A DNA stretch of 64,000 nt from Flavobacterium solisilvae. GTDB lineage: Bacteria > Bacteroidota > Bacteroidia > Flavobacteriales > Flavobacteriaceae. The notes beneath the pieces were generated by a model. The model ran no database searches and had not been told where the DNA came from. It saw nothing but the letters and a program-made list of their open reading frames with translations. Positions 54,251 to 62,802 of the stretch are shown piece by piece. The DNA lies in contig NZ_JAAMPT010000209.1 in assembly GCF_012911605.1 (NCBI RefSeq), positions 248,001-312,000 on the forward strand, given 5' to 3'. Position 1 is the stretch's first letter; every line of letters begins with the position of its first letter. A program made the translations under genes and the position numbers.

Positions 54251-56137
54251 TTATGAATGATGTTTTAAAAATGAAATAACAAATTCGGTCATTTTTCCTT
54301 CAGTACTTTTAATGTCAAGTTTCCCTTTATTGTTCAATAAAAATTGTTTCACTAATAATAATCCTAAACCAGTTCCTTCTTCCATAGAAGTTCCTTTTTC
54401 GGAGGAAAGTCGTTTATCAAAACTAATGATTTCTTGAATTTTACTTTGGTTAATTCCATCGCCAAAATCTCTGATATGAACATTTTGATATTTGTCTTCT
54501 TCGGAATAAAATATCTCGATTTTACTGTTTAAAGGCGCATATTTTAAAGCATTTGCTAAAATGTTTTGCAAAATAATTCGAGTTTGACCAATATCGGCAT
54601 TGACAAAATGAATATCTTTTTTATCGTGTAGAAATGAAATTTTCTTTTTAAAAGCATCACGATATAGCGAATTTACCGTTTCGTCTATGATTTGGTTTAT
54701 TTCTACTTTTTCAAGTTTTACTTTGGCACCATCAATTTGAGAACTTGCCCATGATAATATGTTGTTTAGCATTAACGAAGTTCCTTCAACTTGTTTGTGT
54801 AAATGTTCATAAATAACAGCTTGTTCTTCTTTGGTTAAATCTTCGTCTTTATTTAATTCAATGACTTGAAGCAGCGAATTCATGGGTGATTTTAGATCGT
54901 GTGACAAAACAGAAAAAAGTTTGTTTTTCGTTTGATTTAACTCTTCCAAAGCCGAATTTTGAGAAATAATCATCGATTGCTGACTTTCGATTTCTTTGTT
55001 TTTTGCATCAATTTGCTTGTAAAGTTTTTCTTTTTGGGTTGTATATTTTGAATATTGATAAATGAATATCAACAACGAAATCAGTAAAAAGAAAATAAAT
55101 CCAACGAAAATTCGAGTATTATTTAGTTTTTGTTGTGCAATTTCAGCTTTTGCTGATAGTTTTTGATTTTCAGCTTCTTTGGCTTCTAGTTGAAGAATAT
55201 TAATCTCCTTTATTTTCGATTCTGCATATAAAGAGTCGTTGTATTTTTTATTTATTTTTAAATAATTATAGGCATTTTTAAAGTCGTTTTGTTGACGATA
55301 TACTCTAGAAAGAATTTCAGCAGCACGAGCAATATCCCATTTTGCCTGAACTTTCACGGCAGATTGATAACCGTTTAAACCATAGTTTATAGCTTCAGGA
55401 TAATTACCTTTTTCCAAATATGTTTCAGCTATTCCTGAAACAGCAAATGAAACTTCCCATAAATTAGGCTTGTCACTATCGTCAATAACTTTTTTATAAT
55501 AATACAATGCCGAATCAAGATTTTTTTTAAAGAAGTGAACTTGGCCTAATTTGTTCAATCCCATATGGTAATCATCGATTTGTGCTTTCTTTTTACTGAT
55601 TTTTAATGATTCGGAAAACTTTTTGTAGGCTTCATTGTAGTTTTTTAAGTTGATATAAGAAACGCCTAGATTGAGTAAATTTTTAGTGGTAAATTTATCA
55701 TTCTTTATTTTTCTGCAAATAGCAATTGATTTGGTGAAATTTTCAATTGCTTCTTTATCGCGACCAATACCTTGAAGGATAATGCCTTTGCCCATGAGAC
55801 ATTTGGCAATTCCTAGCTGATTGTTTTTAGATTCGAATAATTCTGAAGCTTCTAAAAAGTTTTTCAAAGCAACATCATAAGAACCGATTATGTAATGGTT
55901 CGCTGCTCTATTGAAAATAACTTCGGCAATTAGATTTTTATCTTTGAGTTGATCAGCAATTTTGGCAGCTTTATTAAGGCAATTTTCTGCTCTTTTAAAA
56001 TCTGTATAAGAATATATTTTAGCTTCGTTGATATAATAATCAACAGAATCTTTCGAGTAAGAATTTGCGTACACGTTATTTTGAAATAAAAATAAGTGCA
56101 ACAAAAGCAGTAGTAATTTGTTTAAAGATTGGGGCAA
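54251..56137 (-). CDS. TPR-sensor histidine kinase
   Basis: This 628-residue protein has a signal peptide (about 1-24), periplasmic TPR repeats (about 60-300), a coiled coil, and one membrane helix (about 333-353). The cytoplasmic part is a HisKA/HATPase module with phospho-acceptor His413 (SHDLKSPMNS), GDGIN and GTGLGL. Such kinases are common in Bacteroidota and sense envelope or nutrient cues. No response regulator is adjacent. Confidence 0.92.
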   Translation of the reverse strand: MPQSLNKLLLLLLHLFLFQNNVYANSYSKDSVDYYINEAKIYSYTDFKRAENCLNKAAKIADQLKDKNLIAEVIFNRAANHYIIGSYDVALKNFLEASELFESKNNQLGIAKCLMGKGIILQGIGRDKEAIENFTKSIAICRKIKNDKFTTKNLLNLGVSYINLKNYNEAYKKFSESLKISKKKAQIDDYHMGLNKLGQVHFFKKNLDSALYYYKKVIDDSDKPNLWEVSFAVSGIAETYLEKGNYPEAINYGLNGYQSAVKVQAKWDIARAAEILSRVYRQQNDFKNAYNYLKINKKYNDSLYAESKIKEINILQLEAKEAENQKLSAKAEIAQQKLNNTRIFVGFIFFLLISLLIFIYQYSKYTTQKEKLYKQIDAKNKEIESQQSMIISQNSALEELNQTKNKLFSVLSHDLKSPMNSLLQVIELNKDEDLTKEEQAVIYEHLHKQVEGTSLMLNNILSWASSQIDGAKVKLEKVEINQIIDETVNSLYRDAFKKKISFLHDKKDIHFVNADIGQTRIILQNILANALKYAPLNSKIEIFYSEEDKYQNVHIRDFGDGINQSKIQEIISFDKRLSSEKGTSMEEGTGLGLLLVKQFLLNNKGKLDIKSTEGKMTEFVISFLKHHS

Positions 56138-56197
56138 ATCTATATAAAATTTGTGGTTTCGGGACTAATATACAAAAATCGAAATGTAAAATCCAAA

Positions 56198-57061
56198 TTA
56201 ATGGTATTTTCCAAATAATTTTGAAGCTTCGTTGTAAGCGCTTTCAAAACTCATAGCACTTAAATTGGTTTCAGCTTTTTGAGCCGTGAAATAGGAGAGA
56301 AGTTTCTCGGTTGGCATGTTTCCAGTTAAATCGTCTTTTGCCATTGGACAACCACCAAAACCTTGAATTGCACCGTCAAATCGAGTACAACCTGCTTTAA
56401 AAGCGGCATCTACTTTTTCGTGCCATTTGTCAGGTGTTGTGTGAAGATGTGCGCCAAATTCAATTTCAGGATATTTTGGAATTAAATTGGAGAATAAATA
56501 GTCAATAACTTCAGGAGTTGAACTTCCAATGGTATCAGAAAGTGAAAGTATTTTTACGCCCATTTTCGCCAATTTTTCCGTCCATTCACCAACAATTTCT
56601 ACATTCCATGGATCGCCATACGGATTACCAAAACCCATTGATAAGTAAGCAACAACTTCTTTATTTGTTGCATTTGCAATATCTAAAATCTCTTGTAAAG
56701 TCACTAAACTTTCCGCAATGGTTTTATGTGTATTTCGCATTTGAAAATTCTCGGAAATAGAAAAAGGAAATCCTAAATATTGAATTTGCTTGTGAACCGA
56801 AGCCATTTCTGCACCTTTAGTATTGGCAATAATAGCTAGTAGTTTGCTTTCGGTTTTAGATAAATCCAATTGTGCTAAAACTTCTGCGGTGTCAACCATT
56901 TGTGGAATGGCTTTGGGCGAAACAAAACTGCCAAAATCTATCGTATCAAAACCAACGCGAAGCAATGACTGAATGTATTGCACTTTGGTTTCGGTAGGAA
57001 TAAACGTTTTGATACCTTGCATGGCATCGCGCGGACATTCTATGATTTTGACTTTTTTCAT
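56198..57061 (-). CDS. Hydroxymethylglutaryl-CoA lyase
   Basis: This 287-residue TIM-barrel enzyme has the N-terminal ECPRDAMQG (substrate/metal region), metal histidines in HLHTTP, and catalytic Cys238 in GGCPMAKDDLTGN. It splits HMG-CoA to acetyl-CoA and acetoacetate, the last step of leucine degradation. The thiolase at 34579 could use the acetoacetyl-CoA pool. Single gene, divergent from the SatD operon. Confidence 0.92.
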   Translation of the reverse strand: MKKVKIIECPRDAMQGIKTFIPTETKVQYIQSLLRVGFDTIDFGSFVSPKAIPQMVDTAEVLAQLDLSKTESKLLAIIANTKGAEMASVHKQIQYLGFPFSISENFQMRNTHKTIAESLVTLQEILDIANATNKEVVAYLSMGFGNPYGDPWNVEIVGEWTEKLAKMGVKILSLSDTIGSSTPEVIDYLFSNLIPKYPEIEFGAHLHTTPDKWHEKVDAAFKAGCTRFDGAIQGFGGCPMAKDDLTGNMPTEKLLSYFTAQKAETNLSAMSFESAYNEASKLFGKYH

Positions 57062-57125
57062 TGGATGCCAAATATACTAAAGAATTATCTTTTTACGAAA
57101 TCGTTTTTTATGATGATGATTTTAT

Positions 57126-57209
57126 AAATATTACGCTTTTCCGTAATAATTAAAAATATTACGCTTTTCCGTAATAATTAAAAATATTACGCTTTTCCGT
57201 AATAATTTA
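57126..57209. repeat. Three tandem 28-bp operator-like repeats
   Basis: Three almost identical 28-bp units (57126, 57154, 57182) each contain the inverted repeat TATTACG-CTTTTC-CGTAATA (first copy 57129-57148). They lie 34-117 nt upstream of the SatD gene, with the last unit ending 21 nt before the -7 box. Tandem, phased palindromes like this usually bind a dimeric regulator. Confidence 0.8.
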
Positions 57210-57230
57210 TGATTTTTTAAAATATTTTTC

Positions 57231-57238
57231 TATATTTG
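57231..57238 (+). promoter_or_regulatory. SatD operon -7 box abutting the start codon
   Basis: TATATTTG is a perfect TAnnTTTG box, 4 nt before the ATG at 57243. The transcript would start at or near the start codon, so it may be leaderless. Confidence 0.45.
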
Positions 57239-57242
57239 AACT

Positions 57243-57854
57243 ATGATTGTGATACTTACAGCCGATATAATCAACTCAAGAAAGCTTTCTTCTAAGAAAT
57301 GGATGAATGATTTTAAGCAATTACTCAATAGTTTTGGAAAGTCTCCAAACGATTGGGAAATCTATCGTGGCGATGAATTTCAGTTGGAAATTAAAAATCC
57401 AGAAGATGCTTTTTTGATTGCGTTTCAGATAAAAGCTTTTTTTAAATCGATCAATTTAGATGTTAGAATGAGTTTGGGTTTTGGTGATAAAACGTATAAA
57501 ACAAAAAAAATAACTGAAAGTAATGGAAGTGCTTTTATTCGTTCGGGAGAATTATTTGAAACCTTAAAAAAGCAAAAAATTAACTTGGCTGTTAATTCTG
57601 GAAATCCCGATTTTGATGAAGAATTCAATTTGATGTTGCAATTAAGTATGTCGTTTATGGATAGTTGGTTGCAACAATCGGCTGAATTTGTGTTGGTTGC
57701 AATTAAAAACCCAACACTTTCTCAGGAAGAAATTGGTTTAAAACTCGGTATAAACCAAGCTGCTGTTAGCCGAAGACAAAAGCGTTCACAGTTTGAATTG
57801 ATGCTACAAGTGGAACGTTATTTTAGAAAAAAAGTTAAATCACTTGAAGTATGA
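57243..57854 (+). CDS. SatD-family protein with C-terminal winged helix-turn-helix
   Basis: This 203-residue protein has the SatD-type N-terminus MIVILTADIINSRKLSSKKW and YRGDEFQLEI. A C-terminal HTH (about 155-190) contains SQEEIGLKLGINQAAVSRRQ. SatD proteins are linked to stress regulation. The HTH makes it a candidate repressor or activator of its own operon through the tandem repeats upstream. It overlaps the DUF3307 gene by 4 nt. The family call is from pattern recognition; the HTH is clear. Confidence 0.82.
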   Translation: MIVILTADIINSRKLSSKKWMNDFKQLLNSFGKSPNDWEIYRGDEFQLEIKNPEDAFLIAFQIKAFFKSINLDVRMSLGFGDKTYKTKKITESNGSAFIRSGELFETLKKQKINLAVNSGNPDFDEEFNLMLQLSMSFMDSWLQQSAEFVLVAIKNPTLSQEEIGLKLGINQAAVSRRQKRSQFELMLQVERYFRKKVKSLEV

Positions 57855-58561
57855 TTATTTTTGTAAAACTTCTTTTGGCACATTTAATAGGCGATTTTTT
57901 ATTGCAACCAACTTCATGGGTTGAAGATAAAGAAAAGAATAAACAAAAAAGTCTGTATTTGTATTTGCATACTTTTCTTCATGGTGCGATTGCTTGGATT
58001 TTAGTTGGAGAAAAAGCATTTTTTGGATTTGCTGTTTTGCTAGCATTTCTCCATGGTGGCATCGATTTTTTAAAGTTATATTTTCAAACGAAGAAAACAA
58101 AACGAACTTGGTTTTCAGTTGACCAAATTTTGCATTTAATTGTAATTCTTCTAGTTACATTGGTTTATACGGATACAAAAATAGAGTTTGAGAGTTTTAG
58201 TAGCCAATTTTGGATTGTACTTACAGGAATTGTTTTGCTGACAAAACCAACATCAATAATTATTAAAAACATCATTTCAATTTGGACACCCGAAAATAAA
58301 ACCAAAGACAATTCGCTTCAAAATGCTGGAAATTATATTGGGATTTTGGAACGTCTTTTTGTGTTTTGTTTTATTCTAACAGGTCATTTTGAAGCTATTG
58401 GATTTTTATTGGCAGCAAAATCTATTTTTCGTTTTGGCGATTTGAAAGAAGCCAAAGACCGAAAACTAACCGAATATGTTTTAATTGGAACGTTACTAAG
58501 TTTTGGCGTTGCGCTATTAATTGGACTTTTGGTGCAAATAAGTTTAGGATTTTCTTTTTAA
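57851..58561 (+). CDS. DUF3307 membrane protein
   Basis: This 236-residue protein has about six membrane helices and the DUF3307 opening [21 protein letters not shown], with [12 protein letters not shown] in the second half. Function unknown. Its ATG overlaps the SatD stop (ATGA), so the two form one operon, a pairing common in Bacteroidota. Its 3' end overlaps pyrD (convergent) by 18 bp. Confidence 0.88.
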   Translation: MIIFVKLLLAHLIGDFLLQPTSWVEDKEKNKQKSLYLYLHTFLHGAIAWILVGEKAFFGFAVLLAFLHGGIDFLKLYFQTKKTKRTWFSVDQILHLIVILLVTLVYTDTKIEFESFSSQFWIVLTGIVLLTKPTSIIIKNIISIWTPENKTKDNSLQNAGNYIGILERLFVFCFILTGHFEAIGFLLAAKSIFRFGDLKEAKDRKLTEYVLIGTLLSFGVALLIGLLVQISLGFSF

Positions 58562-59578
58562 AATCGCTTGATTTATCTCCTTCACCAATTTTGGTCCTTC
58601 ATAAATAAATCCAGTGTAAAGTTGCACCAAACTCGCTCCAGCTTCTAATTTTTCAATGGCATCATCGGCCGAATGAATTCCGCCAACACCAATAATTGGA
58701 AACGCTTTATTGCTTTTTTCTGAAAGAAAACGTATCACTTCGGTAGAACGTTTTGTCAATGGTTTTCCTGATAATCCGCCAATTTCAGCCATAACTTCAG
58801 GATTGTTTTCAGTCTTTAAATTTTCTCTCGAAATAGTAGTATTCGTAGCAATAACGCCAGCAATTTTGGTTTCGTTGACAATGTCAATAATATCCAAAAG
58901 TTGTTCGTCAGTCAAATCGGGAGCGATTTTTAACAGAATTGGTTTTTTGGTTGCGTGTTCCGAGTTTCGAGTTTCGAGTTTTGTTAATAAATCTGTCAAC
59001 GGTTTTTTGTCTTGTAATTCGCGAAGATTTGGTGTGTTTGGAGAACTTACATTGACTACAAAATAATCAACATAATCAAGCAAAGCATCAAAACAAATCA
59101 GATAATCATTTACTGCTTCGTCGTTTGGAGTGATTTTATTTTTACCAATATTTCCGCCAATTAAAACGTTTTTATTTTTTTTCAAACGTTCAACAGCTCC
59201 GTGAACACCACCATTATTAAAACCCATTCGGTTGATGATTGCATTATTGTTTTTTAATCGAAACAAACGTTTTTTAGGATTTCCTTCTTGTGGTTTTGGT
59301 GTTAAAGTTCCAATTTCTATAAAGCCAAATCCAAAATTAGAAAGTTCTTTATAAAGCTTGGCATCTTTGTCAAAACCAGCAGCCAAACCTACAGGATTTT
59401 TAAATTTTAAGCCAAAAACTTCTCTTTCCAACTGTTTATCTTTTACTTCATATAAAGAAGCACAAATGCTTGAAAAAAATGGAATTTTAGAAAAAAATCG
59501 AATTGTCGAAAATGTAAAGTAATGTACTTTTTCGGGATCAAACCAAAAAAGTATCGGACGAATAATTAGTTTGTACAT
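58544..59578 (-). CDS. pyrD: Quinone-dependent dihydroorotate dehydrogenase (class 2)
   Basis: The start is set at [16 protein letters not shown] (59578), which is the family's membrane-binding N-terminus; the 7 upstream codons are excluded. The 344-residue protein has [21 protein letters not shown] with the catalytic serine, and [11 protein letters not shown]. It oxidises dihydroorotate with membrane quinone in pyrimidine synthesis. It overlaps the convergent DUF3307 gene by 18 bp. A promoter is at 59597-59628. Confidence 0.95.
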   Translation of the reverse strand: MYKLIIRPILFWFDPEKVHYFTFSTIRFFSKIPFFSSICASLYEVKDKQLEREVFGLKFKNPVGLAAGFDKDAKLYKELSNFGFGFIEIGTLTPKPQEGNPKKRLFRLKNNNAIINRMGFNNGGVHGAVERLKKNKNVLIGGNIGKNKITPNDEAVNDYLICFDALLDYVDYFVVNVSSPNTPNLRELQDKKPLTDLLTKLETRNSEHATKKPILLKIAPDLTDEQLLDIIDIVNETKIAGVIATNTTISRENLKTENNPEVMAEIGGLSGKPLTKRSTEVIRFLSEKSNKAFPIIGVGGIHSADDAIEKLEAGASLVQLYTGFIYEGPKLVKEINQAILKRKS

Positions 59579-59596
59579 AGTTGTTGTGTTGTGGTG

Positions 59597-59628
59597 CAAA
59601 AATAGTATTAAAAAAGATTTTTTTCAAT
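59597..59628 (-). promoter_or_regulatory. pyrD promoter
   Basis: Minus strand ATTG (59628-59625), 20 nt, then TATTTTTG (59604-59597). The -7 box is perfect. Confidence 0.45.
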
Positions 59629-59706
59629 TTTTAGACTTAATAATAAAAAATTAAAAAATTTTTTTTTGAAAGAAATTATTTTATTTTCGGCAAAAAAATC
59701 AAAAGA

Positions 59707-60765
59707 ATGAAATTATTGAATAACAATTTCAGTAAAATAACAATACTAGCCATTTCCTTTTTATTTCTAGCTACAGTTGGTTTAATCGATTATTTTACCG
59801 GTTCAGAAATATCATTACTATTTTTTTATTTGATCCCCGTTTTTTTTCTGTCGCTTCATAGAAATTCCAATAAAACGTTAATCGTAATCAATACCATAAT
59901 TGCTGCGATTGTATGGTTTGTTTCAGAATATTTTTCTAGAGAATATACTAATGATGTAATACCAGTTTGGAATGCATTAGTTCGATTTTTTATTTTCTTG
60001 TCTTTTGGTGTATTGCTTCGTTTGTTGAACGAACGTTTATTCAAGTTAGAAGAGTTAAACAAACAATTGAATCGGCTAAACGAAGAAAAAAATCGATTTA
60101 TTGGAATTGCGTCTCATGATATAAAAAATCCTATTGGTACAATTTCATCTTTTTCAGACTTACTAATTTCTGATTTTTCAAACAATATGGATGATGAAGC
60201 TAAAGAAATAGTAGGTTATATCAAGGAATTGAGTACAAATTCATTACATATTCTTAAAAATGTTCTTGATGTTTCCAAAATAGAGTCAGGAACAATAGAC
60301 CTTAAAATTCATAAACAGGATTATATTCCGTTCATTAAAAGGCAAGTTTTTTATCATCAAATTATTGCCAAAAAGAAAAATATTCAATTGAATTTGGAAA
60401 CCAATTTAGAAGAGTTTTTTATTGATTTTGACGAAAATTATATGACAGAAGTTACGTCTAATTTACTTTCAAATGCTATTAAGTTTTCAAATAAAAACTC
60501 AGAAATTGCTATTAAAGTTTCGTTAGATGAAAATGAAAATCTAAAAACAGAAATTATTGATAGTGGTAAAGGAATTCCTAAAGAAGAACATCATAAATTA
60601 TTTAATTATTTTCAACGAACAACAACGCAGCCTACTGCTGGTGAACACAGTACAGGTTTGGGATTAGCGATTTCTAAAAAGATAATTAACGAGCATAACG
60701 GAACGATTGATTTTATAAGCGAACTCAACAAAGGTTCCAACTTTTATTTCGTTCTAAAAAAATAA
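59707..60765 (+). CDS. Membrane-bound histidine kinase
   Basis: This 352-residue protein has four membrane helices (about 10-28, 35-50, 57-75 and 88-106) and a coiled linker. The kinase module has phospho-acceptor His137 (ASHDIKNPIG), SNLLSNAIKFS, DSGKGI and GLGLAIS. The short periplasmic loops suggest it senses a membrane or intramembrane signal. No response regulator is adjacent. The HATPase is complete. Confidence 0.92.
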   Translation: MKLLNNNFSKITILAISFLFLATVGLIDYFTGSEISLLFFYLIPVFFLSLHRNSNKTLIVINTIIAAIVWFVSEYFSREYTNDVIPVWNALVRFFIFLSFGVLLRLLNERLFKLEELNKQLNRLNEEKNRFIGIASHDIKNPIGTISSFSDLLISDFSNNMDDEAKEIVGYIKELSTNSLHILKNVLDVSKIESGTIDLKIHKQDYIPFIKRQVFYHQIIAKKKNIQLNLETNLEEFFIDFDENYMTEVTSNLLSNAIKFSNKNSEIAIKVSLDENENLKTEIIDSGKGIPKEEHHKLFNYFQRTTTQPTAGEHSTGLGLAISKKIINEHNGTIDFISELNKGSNFYFVLKK

Positions 60766-60835
60766 ATCTCAAAACATTCACTTTCTTTTTAAATCAGATT
60801 TTATTGTATTATTTTAGCCATTCAATTACAATAAA

Positions 60836-61693
60836 ATGATTTCAGAAGCACAATTTCAACATGAACTTGAATTAATTATAAGAAACGGAATTCGCGAAGA
60901 TATTGGTCCAGGCGATTTTAGTTCTTTGGCTTGCATTCCTGCTGATGCCAAAGGAAAAGCAAAACTTCTCGTAAAAGATGAAGGAATTATTGCTGGAGTT
61001 GACTTTGCCAAAATGATTTTTGCCGAAGTCGATGCTAATCTTGTCGTGGAAACCTTTATCAATGATGGCGAAAAAGTAAAATATGGCGACGTAGTTTTTC
61101 ACGTTTCAGGAAGTTCACAATCTATTTTGAGAGCAGAACGTTTAGTATTGAATTCCATGCAAAGAATGTCGGCAATTGCTACAAAAACCAATCATTTTGC
61201 TCAACTTCTCCAAGGAACAAAAACTAAAATTCTCGATACTCGAAAAACAACGCCAGGATTTCGTGCTTGCGAAAAATGGGCAGTGAAAATTGGTGGTGGC
61301 GAAAACCATCGTTTTGCGTTGTATGATATGATTATGCTAAAAGATAATCACAACGATTTTGCTGGAGGAATTACACATGCAATCAATAAAACCAAAGCTT
61401 TTTTAGCCGAAAACAATCTCGATTTAAAAATTATCGTAGAAGCCAGAAACTTAGACGAAATCAAAGAAATCCTTGAAAACAAAGGCGTTTATCGAATTTT
61501 GATTGATAATTTTAATTTCGAAGATACGCGAACAGCCGTTGCATTAATTGGTGATAAATGTTTAACAGAAAGTTCCGGAAATATCAACGAAAAAACCATT
61601 CGCCAATATGCAGAATGTGGCGTTGATTACATTTCTTCTGGTGCGTTGACACATTCGGTTTACAACATGGATTTGAGTTTAAAAGCCATTTAA
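60836..61693 (+). CDS. nadC: Nicotinate-nucleotide diphosphorylase (carboxylating)
   Basis: This 285-residue enzyme (quinolinate phosphoribosyltransferase) makes nicotinate mononucleotide from quinolinate in NAD synthesis. Motifs are REDIGPGDFSS, RAERLVLNSMQRMS, TRKTTPGFR and IMLKDNH. The stop is followed after 1 nt by the YihY gene, so the two are probably co-transcribed. Confidence 0.95.
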   Translation: MISEAQFQHELELIIRNGIREDIGPGDFSSLACIPADAKGKAKLLVKDEGIIAGVDFAKMIFAEVDANLVVETFINDGEKVKYGDVVFHVSGSSQSILRAERLVLNSMQRMSAIATKTNHFAQLLQGTKTKILDTRKTTPGFRACEKWAVKIGGGENHRFALYDMIMLKDNHNDFAGGITHAINKTKAFLAENNLDLKIIVEARNLDEIKEILENKGVYRILIDNFNFEDTRTAVALIGDKCLTESSGNINEKTIRQYAECGVDYISSGALTHSVYNMDLSLKAI

Positions 61694-61694
61694 A

Positions 61695-62654
61695 ATGTCA
61701 TCGCCAATCGAAAATAAATTGATGAAACTTCCTGTAATTAAGCAGGTTATCATTCTGTTGCAAAAAATAAAATTACCTTGGCTGTACGGGCTTTCGCTGT
61801 ATGATTTACTCGATATTTATTTCATCGGTATCATCGAAGGCGCAATTTCCTATCGTGCCGCAGCCATTGCGTGGAGTTTTTTTATGGCGTTATTTCCGTT
61901 TATGCTGTTCATTTTCAACCTAATTCCTTATATTCCAATTGAAGGTTTTCAGGAAGATTTTCTCAGTTTTGTGCAGCAAAATGTTCCGCCAACAACTTAT
62001 GATGCGATTTATTCCATCATTAGCGATATTTTAAACAATAGTAATACAGGATTAATTTCTACTGGTTTTTTCATGGCTATCATCTTGATGACCAATGGAG
62101 TAAATGCCATTCTTGGCGGATTTGAAAATTCTCATCACATTGATTTTTCACTCAAAAGAAAGTTTTTCCGCCAATATTTTGTGTCATTAGCATTGTCATT
62201 ATTGCTATCATTAATTTTGATCATTACCGTTGCAGCCATTGTAATTCTGGAAGTTATCATTCAAAAAACCATCATTCAAGATGTACTTTCCGACAAAATT
62301 TCACTGCTTGAAACCGGTCGATACATTTTCGTAATTTTAATGATTTTATTCTCAACATCGTTGCTTTTCAAGTTTGGTGTAAAACGCGAAAAAAACCGTG
62401 CCTTTATTTCCATTGGTTCCGTTTTTACCACAATTTTAATCATTTTATCGTCCTATTTTTTCGGAATTTGGGTTGTAAAATTCTCAAAATACAACGAACT
62501 TTACGGTTCGATTGGAACACTTTTAGTCGTCATGTTTTACGTTTGGATCAACTGCATGATACTGCTTTTAGGCTTTGATTTGAATGCATCCATCAATAAA
62601 CTTAAACGAGAAAGAGAACGAGAAGAACAAAAAGAAGTAGAAACCAATCCATAG
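61695..62654 (+). CDS. YihY/BrkB family membrane protein
   Basis: This 319-residue protein has about six membrane helices and the YihY segments SYRAAAIAWSFFMALFPF and YGSIGTLLVVMFYVWINC, with a charged C-terminal tail. The family was once called RNase BN; its true role is unsettled. It begins 1 nt after nadC and ends before the dispersed repeat. Confidence 0.9.
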   Translation: MSSPIENKLMKLPVIKQVIILLQKIKLPWLYGLSLYDLLDIYFIGIIEGAISYRAAAIAWSFFMALFPFMLFIFNLIPYIPIEGFQEDFLSFVQQNVPPTTYDAIYSIISDILNNSNTGLISTGFFMAIILMTNGVNAILGGFENSHHIDFSLKRKFFRQYFVSLALSLLLSLILIITVAAIVILEVIIQKTIIQDVLSDKISLLETGRYIFVILMILFSTSLLFKFGVKREKNRAFISIGSVFTTILIILSSYFFGIWVVKFSKYNELYGSIGTLLVVMFYVWINCMILLLGFDLNASINKLKREREREEQKEVETNP

Positions 62655-62665
62655 CATTTTTTAAA

Positions 62666-62775
62666 CCATATTCCTGCTGTTCGTTACAATCTTTTTTATT
62701 GTTTTGTCATGCCTAGCGCAGTCGAGGTATTTTTTCTAAAACAATAAAAAAGGATTTCCACTTCCATCAGGGTTA
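62666..62775. repeat. Dispersed palindromic repeat, copy B (variable core)
   Basis: The 110-bp element shares its left box (62666-62692) and right box (62751-62775) with copy A at 29769-29873. Its core is unrelated and pairs through a 14-bp stem (62692-62705 with 62738-62751). The core includes GCCTAGCGCAGTCGAGG, like another widespread bacterial palindrome. CCTG/CAGG in the boxes could extend the fold. It lies just upstream of priA. Confidence 0.75.
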
Positions 62776-62802
62776 AAAAAACAGACTAATCGCATTTTTT
62801 AA

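Noticed and set aside
57126..57209. Tandem repeat taken as a CRISPR array
   Set aside because: Units are contiguous with no unique spacers, and there are no cas genes; they are operator-like.
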